Source: an uncultured Lachnospiraceae bacterium (GTDB taxonomy: Bacteria > Bacillota > Clostridia > Lachnospirales > Lachnospiraceae). From it: a stretch of DNA of 64,000 bases. The notes under the pieces are model-generated. The model made no database searches. It was not told the origin of the DNA and worked only from the letters and a program-made list of their open reading frames with translations. Below, one piece after another: positions 36,465 through 44,991 of the stretch. The stretch covers positions 1 to 64,000 of the forward strand of contig CAMEJJ010000015.1 of NCBI GenBank assembly GCA_945919795.1. The letters are read 5' to 3'. Every line of letters begins with the position of its first letter. Position 1 is the first letter of the stretch. Position numbers and translations under genes: made by a program.

Positions 36465-37916
36465 ATGAGCAATGACAGATATGTAAGTCCGTTGTCGGAA
36501 CGATATGCAAGTAAAGAGATGCAGTATATTTTTTCGCCGGATATGAAATTTTCGACCTGGAGAAAATTATGGATTGCACTTGCTGAGACGGAGATGGAAT
36601 TAGGTCTTTCACAGGATGGAAAGCCGGTAATTTCACAGGAACAGATTGATGAGTTAAAGGCGCATGTTCATGATATTAATTACGATGTTGCAAAAGAAAG
36701 AGAAAAACAGGTGCGCCATGATGTTATGAGTCATGTATATGCTTACGGACAGCAGTGTCCGAAGGCAGCAGGCATTATCCACTTGGGTGCAACATCCTGC
36801 TATGTTGGTGACAATACGGATATTATTGTCATGACTGAGGCATTAAAGCTGGTAAAAAAGAAATTGGTCAATGTTATTGCAGAACTAGCAAAATTTGCAG
36901 ATCAGTACAAAGATCTTCCGACGTTGGCATTTACTCATTTTCAGCCGGCACAGCCTACAACAGTAGGTAAAAGAGCAACTTTATGGTGTCAGGAATTCTG
37001 TATGGATTTGGAAGATTTGGATTATGTGCTCTCTACCATGAAGTTATTGGGCTCGAAAGGTACTACCGGTACGCAGGCATCTTTCTTGGAATTATTTAAT
37101 GGCGATCAGGAAACCATTGATAAGATTGATCCCATGATTGCAAAGAAAATGGGCTTTACACAGTGTGTTGCAGTATCCGGTCAGACTTACAGCCGTAAGA
37201 CAGATACAAGAGTCTGCAATATTTTAGCCGGTATTGCCGCAAGTGCACACAAGATGAGTAACGATATTCGTCTGTTACAGCACTTAAAAGAAGTGGAAGA
37301 GCCTTTTGAGAAAAATCAGATCGGTTCTTCTGCCATGGCATATAAGAGAAATCCCATGAGAAGTGAGCGTATCGCTTCTTTGTCCAGATATGTTATGATC
37401 GATGCTTTAAATCCGGCTATTACATCAGCTACTCAGTGGTTTGAGAGAACGTTGGATGATTCTGCCAATAAGAGATTATCCATTCCGGAAGCATTTCTTG
37501 CAATCGACGGTATTCTGGATCTTTGCTTAAATGTTGTTGACGGATTGGTAGTCTATGACAAAGTTATTACCAAACGTCTGATGAGCGAGTTGCCGTTTAT
37601 GGCTACTGAAAATATCATGATGGATGCTGTTAAAAACGGCGGTAACCGTCAGGAAATGCATGAAATTATCCGTACTCTGTCAATGGAAGCAGGAAAACAT
37701 GTGAAACAGGAAGGTAAGGAAAATAATTTACTGGAACTGATTGCCAATGATCCTGCGTTCGGTATGAGTTTGGAAGATTTGCAAAAGACCATGGATCCTT
37801 CTAAATATGTTGGACGTTCACCGATTCAGGTAGAGAAGTTTATTAAGGATGTTGTAAATCCGATTTTGGAAGCTAATAAAGATCTTTTGGGAATGACTGC
37901 AGAAATCAATGTATAA
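36465..37916 (+). CDS. purB: Adenylosuccinate lyase
   Basis: 483-aa member of the fumarase/aspartase superfamily, splitting SAICAR and adenylosuccinate with release of fumarate. Landmarks are VRHDVMSHVYAYGQQCPKAA, the His region IIHLGATSCYVGDN, THFQPAQPTTVGKRA, and the superfamily signature GSSAMAYKRNPMRSER. AGAGGAG precedes the ATG. It is probably co-transcribed with purF. A T-tailed hairpin of the dispersed repeat family follows at once. Confidence 0.96.
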   Translation: MSNDRYVSPLSERYASKEMQYIFSPDMKFSTWRKLWIALAETEMELGLSQDGKPVISQEQIDELKAHVHDINYDVAKEREKQVRHDVMSHVYAYGQQCPKAAGIIHLGATSCYVGDNTDIIVMTEALKLVKKKLVNVIAELAKFADQYKDLPTLAFTHFQPAQPTTVGKRATLWCQEFCMDLEDLDYVLSTMKLLGSKGTTGTQASFLELFNGDQETIDKIDPMIAKKMGFTQCVAVSGQTYSRKTDTRVCNILAGIAASAHKMSNDIRLLQHLKEVEEPFEKNQIGSSAMAYKRNPMRSERIASLSRYVMIDALNPAITSATQWFERTLDDSANKRLSIPEAFLAIDGILDLCLNVVDGLVVYDKVITKRLMSELPFMATENIMMDAVKNGGNRQEMHEIIRTLSMEAGKHVKQEGKENNLLELIANDPAFGMSLEDLQKTMDPSKYVGRSPIQVEKFIKDVVNPILEANKDLLGMTAEINV

Positions 37917-37940
37917 AATATATTATCATTCTTAATACTA

Positions 37941-37997
37941 GACCGGTTTCAAAACGCAGACTTCGTCTTCAGATAGTTGAAACCGGTCATTCCTTTT
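37941..37997 (+). terminator. Terminator of purB, dispersed repeat copy
   Basis: GACCGGTTTCAA (37941-37952) pairs perfectly with TTGAAACCGGTC (37977-37988), with an inner AGAC-TTC-GTCT stem and a trailing CCTTTTTG. Almost the same sequence ends bioB (39866) and occurs as a half copy after folA (18661). Confidence 0.85.
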
Positions 37998-38080
37998 TGT
38001 TCGCTTATGCTGTTAAGAAAGGCATGAAACCGTGTAAAAGCCGGTGGAAAAAGATAAATATTGAGGAATATAAAATGGGA

Positions 38081-38111
38081 TTGTCAACCGAATGCACAAA
38101 AAGGTTGACAA
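38081..38111 (+). promoter_or_regulatory. BirA biotin operator
   Basis: TTGTCAACC (38081-38089), a 13-bp spacer and GGTTGACAA (38103-38111) form the inverted repeat known for BirA repressors of Gram-positive bacteria. It sits directly before bioY and overlaps the -35 box of the likely promoter. When biotin is plentiful, BirA with biotinyl-AMP would shut off bioY and bioB. Confidence 0.8.
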
Positions 38112-38133
38112 TCCTATTTTTTTTCTGTATTTT
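38105..38133 (+). promoter_or_regulatory. Promoter of bioY-bioB
   Basis: TTGACA (38105-38110), 17-bp spacer, TATTTT (38128-38133). The -35 box lies in the right half-site of the BirA operator, which explains repression. The T-rich spacer makes the palindrome look like a terminator at first sight. Confidence 0.65.
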
Positions 38134-38167
38134 AGTTTATGGTAATAAGATACAGGAGTGAAAAGAA

Positions 38168-38749
38168 ATGAAAAATAAGACAAAAGTATATCAATTGACA
38201 ACATGTGCACTGATGGCTGCACTGATGTGTGTATTGGGACCGAATTCCGTTCCGATTGGTCCGGTTCCGGTTTCGTTAACCAATCTTGTCATCTACTTAG
38301 CAGTATATCTTTTAGGAACAAAGGGAAGCACAATTAGTTATATTGTATACCTGTTTTTAGGTATGATTGGATTGCCGGTATTCTCCGGTTATGAAGGTGG
38401 TATCGGAAAGTTGGCAGGACCTACCGGTGGATATCTGATCGGATTTATTATAATGGCAATTATTTGTGGTATTTTTATGGAAAAATCACATGCAAATGAG
38501 GTCATCACAAGTCTGGGAATGGTTTTAGGAACCATCGTTGCATATTTATTTGGAACCATCTGGTTTATTTATCAGTTGGAATATACCTGGTCACAGGCAC
38601 TGGCTGTCTGCGTATTTCCGTTTATTCCTTTCGATCTTGCAAAAATTGTAATTGCCGGTATTTTAGGAAAAGCAATTCGGCATGCACTTGCAAAGGCACA
38701 TTTGTTACCGGCAACACAAAAGGAAAAACAAACTGATGTGCAGGCGTAA
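38168..38749 (+). CDS. bioY: Biotin transporter BioY
   Basis: 193-aa integral membrane S-component for biotin uptake, with about six helices. Typical BioY features are the N-terminal MAALMCVLGPNSVPIGPVPVSL, YLFLGMIGLPVFSGYEGG, the glycine-rich LAGPTGGYLIGF, and FPFIPFDLAKIVIAGILG at the end. No ECF ATPase genes lie nearby, so it would use shared EcfAAT components or act alone. AGGAG lies 8 nt before the ATG. Regulation by BirA is implied by the operator upstream. Confidence 0.95.
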   Translation: MKNKTKVYQLTTCALMAALMCVLGPNSVPIGPVPVSLTNLVIYLAVYLLGTKGSTISYIVYLFLGMIGLPVFSGYEGGIGKLAGPTGGYLIGFIIMAIICGIFMEKSHANEVITSLGMVLGTIVAYLFGTIWFIYQLEYTWSQALAVCVFPFIPFDLAKIVIAGILGKAIRHALAKAHLLPATQKEKQTDVQA

Positions 38750-38875
38750 GATTTTGTGAGGAAAATGGAAAAGAGTAAAATTCACAGAAACAGAAGAATT
38801 TATCAGATAAAATTACCGGAAAACCTATTAGTAGAACTAATAATAGTATTCAAGAAAAAATTTGAATGAGGAAGT

Positions 38876-39859
38876 ATGATGAGTATGGATATGTTACAGT
38901 TGGCAGATGAGATTATTGAAGGACGCAGGCTTTTAAGAGGCGAGGATTTGTCCTACTTTATTACCTGTGATTATGATGCGTTATGTGAGGGTGCTGACAA
39001 AATCAGAAAACATTTTGTGGGTGACAAAGTGGATTTGTGTTCCATCATAAATGGGCGTAGCGGAAAATGCCCGGAGGACTGCAAATACTGTGCGCAGTCC
39101 GCACACTATCATACAGAATGTAATGTCTATGACTTTCTGTCGGAGGAAGAACTTTTGCAAGCTTGTAAGTTAAATGAACGTGAAGGTGTGGATCGATTTT
39201 CCATTGTTACCGCAGGACGCAATTTGAGCGGAGAGGAATTCGAGAAAGCACTTCGTGCATTTAAGCGCATGAAAGAAGAATGTGATATTGAACTTTGTGC
39301 ATCCATGGGCTTTTTAAATCGCGAACAATTCCGAAGATTAAAAGAAATCGGTGTGGACCGGTATCATCATAATATTGAAACGTCCAAAAGATTTTTTCCG
39401 AATATCTGTACGACGCATACATATGAGCAAAAATTTGCAACACTGAAGGTTTTAAAAGAAGAAGGAATGCGGATTTGTTCCGGTGGAATTATCGGAATGG
39501 GTGAGACCTGGGAAGATCGCATTGATATGGCAGTCAGTCTTTCGGAGGTTGGCGTGGATTCCATTCCGTTAAATGCATTGATGCCGATTAAAGGAACGCC
39601 TCTGGAAAATCAAGAGCGGTTAACTGAAGAGGATATTGTTCGAACCGTTGCCATTTTCCGGTATATCAATCCGACTGCCCATATCCGATTGGCAGCAGGA
39701 AGAGCTCTCATGGAAAACGATGGAAAGAAGGCGTTTGAATCCGGAGCTTCGGCAACGATAACCGGAAATATGCTTACAACCGTAGCAAAGGCTACCATTC
39801 GCAGTGATCGCGAAATGCTTTCCGAAATGGGACGCGAGATAAAAGAATTGAAGAAATAA
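38876..39859 (+). CDS. bioB: Biotin synthase
   Basis: 327-aa radical SAM enzyme inserting sulfur into dethiobiotin. The CxxxCxxC cluster ligands are Cys65, Cys69 and Cys72 (KCPEDCKYCAQSAHY). RFSIVTAGRN, ELCASMGFLN, RYHHNIETS and CSGGIIGMGE match BioB at the 2Fe-2S and substrate sites. It starts 126 bp after bioY and is probably on the same BirA-controlled transcript. bioA, bioD and bioF are absent here, so the cell may take up dethiobiotin or keep those genes elsewhere. Two start codons one apart (38876, 38879) follow GAGGAAG. Confidence 0.94.
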   Translation: MMSMDMLQLADEIIEGRRLLRGEDLSYFITCDYDALCEGADKIRKHFVGDKVDLCSIINGRSGKCPEDCKYCAQSAHYHTECNVYDFLSEEELLQACKLNEREGVDRFSIVTAGRNLSGEEFEKALRAFKRMKEECDIELCASMGFLNREQFRRLKEIGVDRYHHNIETSKRFFPNICTTHTYEQKFATLKVLKEEGMRICSGGIIGMGETWEDRIDMAVSLSEVGVDSIPLNALMPIKGTPLENQERLTEEDIVRTVAIFRYINPTAHIRLAAGRALMENDGKKAFESGASATITGNMLTTVAKATIRSDREMLSEMGREIKELKK

Positions 39860-39865
39860 ATAAAT

Positions 39866-39924
39866 GTCCGGTTTCAAAACTCAGACTTAGTCTTCAGATA
39901 ATTGAAACCGGGCATTCTTTTTTT
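39866..39924 (+). terminator. Terminator of bioB, dispersed repeat copy
   Basis: GTCCGGTTTCAA (39866-39877) pairs with TTGAAACCGGGC (39902-39913) with one G-U, followed by ATTCTTTTTTTG. It is 90 percent similar to the purB terminator, although the genes are unrelated. Confidence 0.85.
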
Positions 39925-39925
39925 G

Positions 39926-39955
39926 TTGTGAAAGTATAAATGTATGAGCTATAAT
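39926..39955 (+). promoter_or_regulatory. Promoter for the 81-aa ORF and LysR gene
   Basis: TTGTGA (39926-39931), 18-bp spacer, perfect TATAAT (39950-39955), starting right at the end of the bioB terminator. Confidence 0.5.
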
Positions 39956-40046
39956 AATTACATGAAAGAAACGAATTATAAAAGTGAACGTAAATTGATT
40001 TGAAAACTATCAAAAGTTGAAAGTATTTTTGAAAGGTGTATAACAG

Positions 40047-40292
40047 ATGTTCGGATTTCTGAAAAAGAATCAGCTACTAGAAAATAAACTGCAGACTTTG
40101 CAGATGAATTTTGAAAATAATTACAAAGACGCAGCTAAACTCAATTATGAAGAGTATTGGAAAATGCTTGATGAATTAACTGCTTCCGGGAAACTCAAAG
40201 GAAAACAGATTGATTATTACAAACAGCGGGGCGAAGATTTGCGTGGTCAGATGAACAATTTCAACCACCAGAATAATGTGAAGACATTCTAG
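40047..40292 (+). CDS. Small helical protein of unknown function
   Basis: 81 aa, highly charged and helical, with no cysteine and no membrane segment. It starts FGFLKKNQLLENKLQTLQMN and contains the repeated-looking YEEYWKMLDELTASGKLKGKQIDYYKQRGEDL. GAAAGGTG lies about 10 nt before the ATG. It has its own promoter candidate and lies 44 bp before the LysR gene. I do not recognise a family. Codon use looks like that of the neighbours, so I take it as a real gene. Confidence 0.6.
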   Translation: MFGFLKKNQLLENKLQTLQMNFENNYKDAAKLNYEEYWKMLDELTASGKLKGKQIDYYKQRGEDLRGQMNNFNHQNNVKTF

Positions 40293-40336
40293 GCAATTGA
40301 TAGTTGTGTGGTTTTCAGATTGTAATGGAGAATTCT

Positions 40337-41221
40337 ATGGATGGAAATTTAGAGTATTACAAAGTGTTTTATTATGTAGCAAAAGAAAAAAGCTTGACCA
40401 GGGCGGCCGAGCTTTTAAATATTTCCCAGCCGGCAGTCAGTCAGTCAATGAAGTTACTCGAGGCTAACCTTAAGGCAAAATTGTTCCTTAGGACTTCCCG
40501 GGGAATTCGTTTGACACCGGAGGGGGAAATCCTGTTTGACTATGTCAAAGGAGGATATGAGCAGATTGCCCATGGGGAGCAGGTTTTGCAAAAGCTTATG
40601 AATTTGGAAGCAGGAGAGCTGCATATCGGGGCCAGCGACATGACATTGGAATTCTATTTATTGCCGTTTTTGGAAAAATATCATGAACAGCATCCCGATG
40701 TCAAAGTAAAGATTTCCAATGCACCTACGCCGGAAACGTTGAAAAACCTTATGGATGGTTCGGTAGATTTGTGCCTGGTGTCCACTCCGTTTGATGTTTC
40801 AGATGGAATGGAAGTCAGACCTGTACGGGAAATCGAAGATATTTTCGTGGCCGGAAGAAGGTATACGCAATTAAAAAATCATATGACGGATTTTAAAGAG
40901 CTGTTAAACTATCCGATTATTTCTTTGGAAAAGAATACCAGTACCAGAAAATATATGGATGAACTGCTTGCACAAAATGACGTCATCCTAAATCCGGAAT
41001 TTGAACTGGCAACCTCCAATATGATTGTTCAGTTTGCCTTGCGCAACCTTGGTGTGGGATGCGTTGTACGGGATTTTGCACAGCCGGAAATTGACAGTGG
41101 CAGACTTTTTGAGATTCGTTTTAATAAAATGATTCCCAAAAGACAGATTTGTGTGGTAACCAATCAGAAGCTTCCGACAAGCTTTGCGGCAAAAGGATTG
41201 TTGGAGTTGTTGTTTGTGTGA
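40337..41221 (+). CDS. LysR family transcriptional regulator
   Basis: 294 aa from the ATG at 40337, which has GGAG 6 nt upstream; a TTG at 40304 would add 11 residues. The N-terminal winged helix-turn-helix is clear (YYVAKEKSLTRAAELLNISQPAVSQSMKLLE), followed by a linker helix and a periplasmic-binding-like effector domain (ELHIGASDMTLEFYLLPFLEKY to the end). LysR proteins bind upstream of target genes, usually divergent neighbours; none exists here, so the regulon is unknown. Effector likewise unknown. Confidence 0.92.
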   Translation: MDGNLEYYKVFYYVAKEKSLTRAAELLNISQPAVSQSMKLLEANLKAKLFLRTSRGIRLTPEGEILFDYVKGGYEQIAHGEQVLQKLMNLEAGELHIGASDMTLEFYLLPFLEKYHEQHPDVKVKISNAPTPETLKNLMDGSVDLCLVSTPFDVSDGMEVRPVREIEDIFVAGRRYTQLKNHMTDFKELLNYPIISLEKNTSTRKYMDELLAQNDVILNPEFELATSNMIVQFALRNLGVGCVVRDFAQPEIDSGRLFEIRFNKMIPKRQICVVTNQKLPTSFAAKGLLELLFV

Positions 41222-41296
41222 GGTTGTAATAAATGATAGAGAGCCTTGTTTATTAGCAGGGAAGTTTCTATGAGAAAAGTTGACAGGAGTTATCAT

Positions 41297-41899
41297 ATGC
41301 TTACTACATTTATTTTTGACATTGGAAATGTTTTAGCAGACTTTGGATGGAAAGAGTATTTTGAAAGTTTTCATTTCCCAAAAGAAATTATACCTCGAAT
41401 CGCGAAAGCAACTGTTTTATCGCCTACATGGAATGATTTTGACAGGGGAGCAAAAACGGACGAAGAACTGATAAATAGTTTTATAAAAAACGATCCTGAA
41501 TTAGAGCCTCAGATACGAAAACTGTGTGAAAATGTTCATGATATGATTACAAAAAGGGATTATGCAATCCCGTGGATTCTGGAATTAAAGCAGAAAGGAT
41601 ACCGGGTCTTATATCTTTCCAATTTTTCACATAAAGCAGAAATTGAGTGTCAGGATGCCCTGGATTTTATTCCGTATACGGATGGCGGAATTTTATCTTA
41701 TCAAGAAAAATTGGTAAAGCCGGAACCGGAAATATATCAAAGATTGATTGAACGGTATGATTTAATTCCGGAAGAATGTGTGTTTCTTGATGACAGAATG
41801 GATAACTGTGAGGCGGCTGCAAAATTTGGCATGAAAACAATCTGTTTTACAACCAAAGAAGCTGCGATTGAAGAATTGAAAAAATATCATGTCTATTAA
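41297..41899 (+). CDS. HAD superfamily hydrolase (YihX-like)
   Basis: 200 aa from the ATG at 41297; AGGAG lies 7 nt ahead, better than the upstream ATGs at 41246 and 41270. Motif I is FIFDIGNVL with Asp8, where the usual second Asp is Gly, as in the YihX/epoxide-hydrolase-N type branch. Motif II is VLYLSNFS, motif III the Lys in KLVKPEPEIYQ, and motif IV VFLDDRMDN. The cap lies between residues 15 and 85. It should be a small-molecule phosphatase, perhaps for sugar phosphates. Confidence 0.85.
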   Translation: MLTTFIFDIGNVLADFGWKEYFESFHFPKEIIPRIAKATVLSPTWNDFDRGAKTDEELINSFIKNDPELEPQIRKLCENVHDMITKRDYAIPWILELKQKGYRVLYLSNFSHKAEIECQDALDFIPYTDGGILSYQEKLVKPEPEIYQRLIERYDLIPEECVFLDDRMDNCEAAAKFGMKTICFTTKEAAIEELKKYHVY

Positions 41900-41912
41900 T
41901 GATATACGCACC

Positions 41913-41942
41913 ATACCTTTAAGTAATATTGCTTAAAGGTAT
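41913..41942. terminator. Terminator-like hairpin between convergent genes
   Basis: ATACCTTTAAG (41913-41923) pairs perfectly with CTTAAAGGTAT (41932-41942). Only a weak T-rich stretch (ATTTGTTTG) follows on the plus strand. It stands between the HAD gene and a convergent small membrane protein gene. Confidence 0.55.
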
Positions 41943-41982
41943 AGATTTGTTTGTGATAACGCTTGTGGCAATGCATTTATAT

Positions 41983-42297
41983 TCAGGAAATATGATCTTC
42001 TTTAGAATCAATGCTTGTAATGTTTGTGTTTGCTCCGGTTTTATCATCATGTTCATCCATGCCTGCCGTAAAGTCATAATCAACGGATGCAATCGTGTGT
42101 TTTTGTGTCAGCATTCCGTAAATCCAGATATAGACCCAAATTAAAATCGGAACAGCAACGGTTGCAATCAGACTGGTGCGCAGTAACATTCCTTTGCCGT
42201 CAAAATCAAAAATGGCGAAAACCAGTGTTGCAATATATAGAGAAAGCAACAGGATGATACCAACCCATGCTGCAATACGTTGTCCTTTTGAATGCAT
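41983..42297 (-). CDS. Small two-pass membrane protein of unknown function
   Basis: 104 aa. Two transmembrane helices (about 9-28 and 42-63) are joined by a short polar loop DFDGKGMLLRT, followed by an acidic, Asp/Thr-rich tail of 35 residues. AAGGAGT precedes the ATG on the minus strand. Similar small proteins are common in Lachnospiraceae, but I know no function for them. The gene is alone on its strand here. Confidence 0.65.
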   Translation of the reverse strand: MHSKGQRIAAWVGIILLLSLYIATLVFAIFDFDGKGMLLRTSLIATVAVPILIWVYIWIYGMLTQKHTIASVDYDFTAGMDEHDDKTGANTNITSIDSKEDHIS

Positions 42298-42490
42298 AAC
42301 ATACTCCTTTGAATTCCTTTTTCTTGTAATTTATCATATATCTGACTATAATAAAAGGAGTATTGTTGGAAATTTTAAAGACAGGGATAATTCTAAATTG
42401 GGCAAATTCATTTAGATGAGAAGTCACTAGCGATATAAAAAGTATTTTGAGTATATATTTGCCAAGTACGTATTATAAAGAGGGTATATT

Positions 42491-43969
42491 ATGGAAAACA
42501 AAAATCCTAAATATGTTTTAAGAATAGGAACCATGCTGCAGGATCGTTATCGGATTGACGAAGTTTTGGACAGTAACGGTATGACAATTACATATCTTGC
42601 TTTTGATATTTTCCGCGAGCAAAAAGTAGTAATAAAAGAGCTTTTTCCCAATTCCATTGTGGAAAGAAAGCAGGATGATGAACGAACGGTTTCCTGTGTT
42701 CGTTATATCAATGAACATGATTTTTATACATTAAAAGAGCATATGATGAAAAAGGCAAAAGCTTTAATTGCTCTTTATCCGATGGAAGGAATTGCAAATA
42801 TCCTTAATTTTTTTGAGGAAAATCAAACCGTATATGTGATTGCTGAGTATGCAGAAGGGGTATCTCCTTTGGAATTTATGCAGAAAATTCATTCACATCC
42901 GATGCAGTTAAAAGAAATCCTAAATCTGTTAAAACCTGTTATGGAGGCTTTGGACAGGTTGCATAAAAAGGGCATTGTTCATGGCAGAATTAGTCCTGCC
43001 ATGATTCGGACAAAAGATAAAAAAGTGGTTTTGGTTGGGTTTGGAGATCCGATTGAAGATGCGATGCTTCCGATTTTAGAGCAGGCTACGGCGCGTATTC
43101 CTGAATATTCGGCTGTGGAGCAGTATATGGAAAATGCTACTTTAGGATCGGAAACGGATGTTTATGCAGTGGCGGCAATTATTTATGAAGCTGTTACCAG
43201 AATCAAAGTTGCTCCTTTTTATGACAGAATCGGGGATGGAAATGAAGAAAAAGAAGATCCGGTTGTTGCGTTAAAGGATTTAAACATTGGCATTATGGCA
43301 TATCAGAGTGATGCTATCATGAAGGCATTAAACATTTATCCGCAGGATCGCTATGATACGTTTGAGGAATTGGTTTTGGCATTGTCTGAAGAGGAATTCA
43401 AAGAGCAGTCAAAGATTATCATGCATAAAAAGCCTCTTAGCTTTGATGCTAAATATAAATACATCCGAAAGGTTCGTCTGGTACTGATTGCGGGAGTGAT
43501 TTTTATTTTGTTGTTTTTTGGCCCCAAGGCTTATCGCTATTTCCGGTCTTTTGATGCAAAGCAGTTTTATACAAAACTGGATGAGTCAAATGTATATGAG
43601 CAATGCCGGATGGTTGTGCAGTTATCGGAAAGCAAGCGCGAAAAATATGCAAATGACTATAATAAAATTGAAGAACCGGATATGTCTGCCAATACCATAG
43701 AGCCGGATTATGAAATTCACTATTATGATAAAGTGACAAAGCGATTTGTGACCAATGAAAAAATGAATATGGATGCCAAAATTGTCCGCTATATCCGTTT
43801 GGATTACCGCAGAAACAATACGGCAATTTTGATGTTTGTGGATGAAAATGAAGTGAAACAGGTAACGGTTAATTTGAAGCCGGATATTTTCGATGTATAT
43901 TCTGTTCAGGAAAGCATTACGGATAAAGAAGGAAATACCACTTATCAAAATTACAAAGTTGAATGGTAG
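42491..43969 (+). CDS. Membrane-anchored kinase-fold protein, predicted pseudokinase
   Basis: 492 aa. Residues 18-310 align with Hanks-type Ser/Thr kinases of the type with ITYLAFD and VVIKELFP; the beta-3 Lys49 is kept. The glycine loop is degraded (DSNGMTITY). The catalytic loop reads HGRISPAM (164-171), so the catalytic Asp is Arg166 and the metal-binding Asn is Met171. The DFG motif reads GFG (183-185). Phosphotransfer is therefore unlikely. A transmembrane helix (about 329-350) leads to an extracytoplasmic region of about 140 residues. No phosphatase or FHA gene lies nearby. Confidence 0.8.
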   Translation: MENKNPKYVLRIGTMLQDRYRIDEVLDSNGMTITYLAFDIFREQKVVIKELFPNSIVERKQDDERTVSCVRYINEHDFYTLKEHMMKKAKALIALYPMEGIANILNFFEENQTVYVIAEYAEGVSPLEFMQKIHSHPMQLKEILNLLKPVMEALDRLHKKGIVHGRISPAMIRTKDKKVVLVGFGDPIEDAMLPILEQATARIPEYSAVEQYMENATLGSETDVYAVAAIIYEAVTRIKVAPFYDRIGDGNEEKEDPVVALKDLNIGIMAYQSDAIMKALNIYPQDRYDTFEELVLALSEEEFKEQSKIIMHKKPLSFDAKYKYIRKVRLVLIAGVIFILLFFGPKAYRYFRSFDAKQFYTKLDESNVYEQCRMVVQLSESKREKYANDYNKIEEPDMSANTIEPDYEIHYYDKVTKRFVTNEKMNMDAKIVRYIRLDYRRNNTAILMFVDENEVKQVTVNLKPDIFDVYSVQESITDKEGNTTYQNYKVEW

Positions 43970-44076
43970 TAAATCGGCTGGTGTGATTTACTACTTGCAA
44001 GATTAATAAATTTTTTATATACTATTTCAAATAGCGTTTATATTTCGCTATAGTAAAATGCAAAAGGAGTACTGAA

Positions 44077-44583
44077 ATGGCATTATTAGATCAGTGGAGA
44101 GACGTGGCTTATGACGAGTCAGCAAATAAAGGTGATTTACAGAGATTTTGGGGAGATTACTTCAAAAAGGAGCAGGCTGTTTACAAAGAATTATTAGCAG
44201 ATCCTGATACCGAAGTAAAAGGAACCGTTAAAGAATTAGCAGATAAATTCGGCATCACAGTGATGGAAATGACCGGTTTTTTAGATGGTATTCAGGAATC
44301 ATTGGTTGCTCCTAATCCGATTGAAGAGATGGAAGAAGATACCGAAGTATCTTTAAAATTTGATAAAGAACTTCTTTACAAAAACATGGTAGCTGCAGAT
44401 GCTGAGTGGTTATATGGTCTGGAAGAATGGAAAGAAATCTTTGATGAGGATAAATTAAAAGCACTTTATAAAGAGCAGAAGAGTTCTCAGACTGTTGTAA
44501 ATGCTCCCAAGATTTATCCCAATGATCCCTGCCCTTGTGGTAGCGGCAAAAAGTATAAAAAATGCTGTGGCAAAAATAAATAA
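44077..44583 (+). CDS. SEC-C motif protein
   Basis: 168 aa. An acidic helical N-terminal domain (about 1-140) is followed by a C-terminal SEC-C zinc motif, [19 protein letters not shown], the same module that ends SecA. SEC-C modules bind zinc and, in SecA, contact SecB and ribosomes. This stand-alone protein has no Sec ATPase part. AAAGGAG lies 8 nt before the ATG. The gene precedes the T-box leader of the thrS operon and is separately transcribed. Confidence 0.85.
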   Translation: MALLDQWRDVAYDESANKGDLQRFWGDYFKKEQAVYKELLADPDTEVKGTVKELADKFGITVMEMTGFLDGIQESLVAPNPIEEMEEDTEVSLKFDKELLYKNMVAADAEWLYGLEEWKEIFDEDKLKALYKEQKSSQTVVNAPKIYPNDPCPCGSGKKYKKCCGKNK

Positions 44584-44654
44584 CAAAAGACTTTACTTTT
44601 TATTTTTCAAAGCATACAATAAAACCAATTTATATTGAATTGGTCCATATATCT

Positions 44655-44907
44655 AACACGTTGAAGAGACGAGTAAGATGAGGGAATGTAACAGAGAGAA
44701 GTACATTTGCTGAGAGTACTTTTACAGGAAACATCCGAAAACTAACTCTGAGTGGCCCTAATCCGGTCCGGTGATTCCGTTATCATCATAAAGAGTGGTC
44801 TGGTAAGCCGTCATCGAAGGAGATGAGAATCGAGGCGCACAGGCAAGCAGGGTGGAACCGCGTATATTACGTCCCTTACATTGTTTTTGCAATGTAAGGG
44901 ATTTTTT
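44655..44907 (+). promoter_or_regulatory. T-box leader of the thrS operon
   Basis: A tRNA-sensing leader. The hallmark T-box sequence AGGGTGGAACCGCG lies at 44849-44862. Stem I elements GACGAGTAAGATG (AGTA bulge) and the AGAGAG loop lie near 44668-44700. A strong terminator, CCCTTACATTG (44873-44883) with CAATGTAAGGG (44890-44900) and T6, follows. Uncharged tRNA, presumably tRNA-Thr given thrS, would pair with the T-box bulge and prevent termination. The specifier codon probably lies in the stretch around 44738-44750 (GAAAACTAACTCTG), which offers an ACT, but I could not fix it without folding. Confidence 0.92.
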
Positions 44908-44991
44908 ATGATAATTGCGAGAGTCCGAAAGGACGGAATTCGTATTATCATAAAAATAGAAAAAACAAAATATAGCAAGGAGGAAAAAACA

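Noticed and set aside
38079-38125. The palindrome with T-run before bioY read as a Rho-independent terminator
   Set aside because: The two arms fit the BirA box, and the right arm plus T-tract fit a promoter (-35, 17-bp spacer, -10). Termination directly before bioY would make little sense.
44881-44991. Start of the 73-aa ORF at 44881 (37 extra residues)
   Set aside because: This would begin inside the T-box terminator loop; the ATG at 44992 has AAGGAGG.
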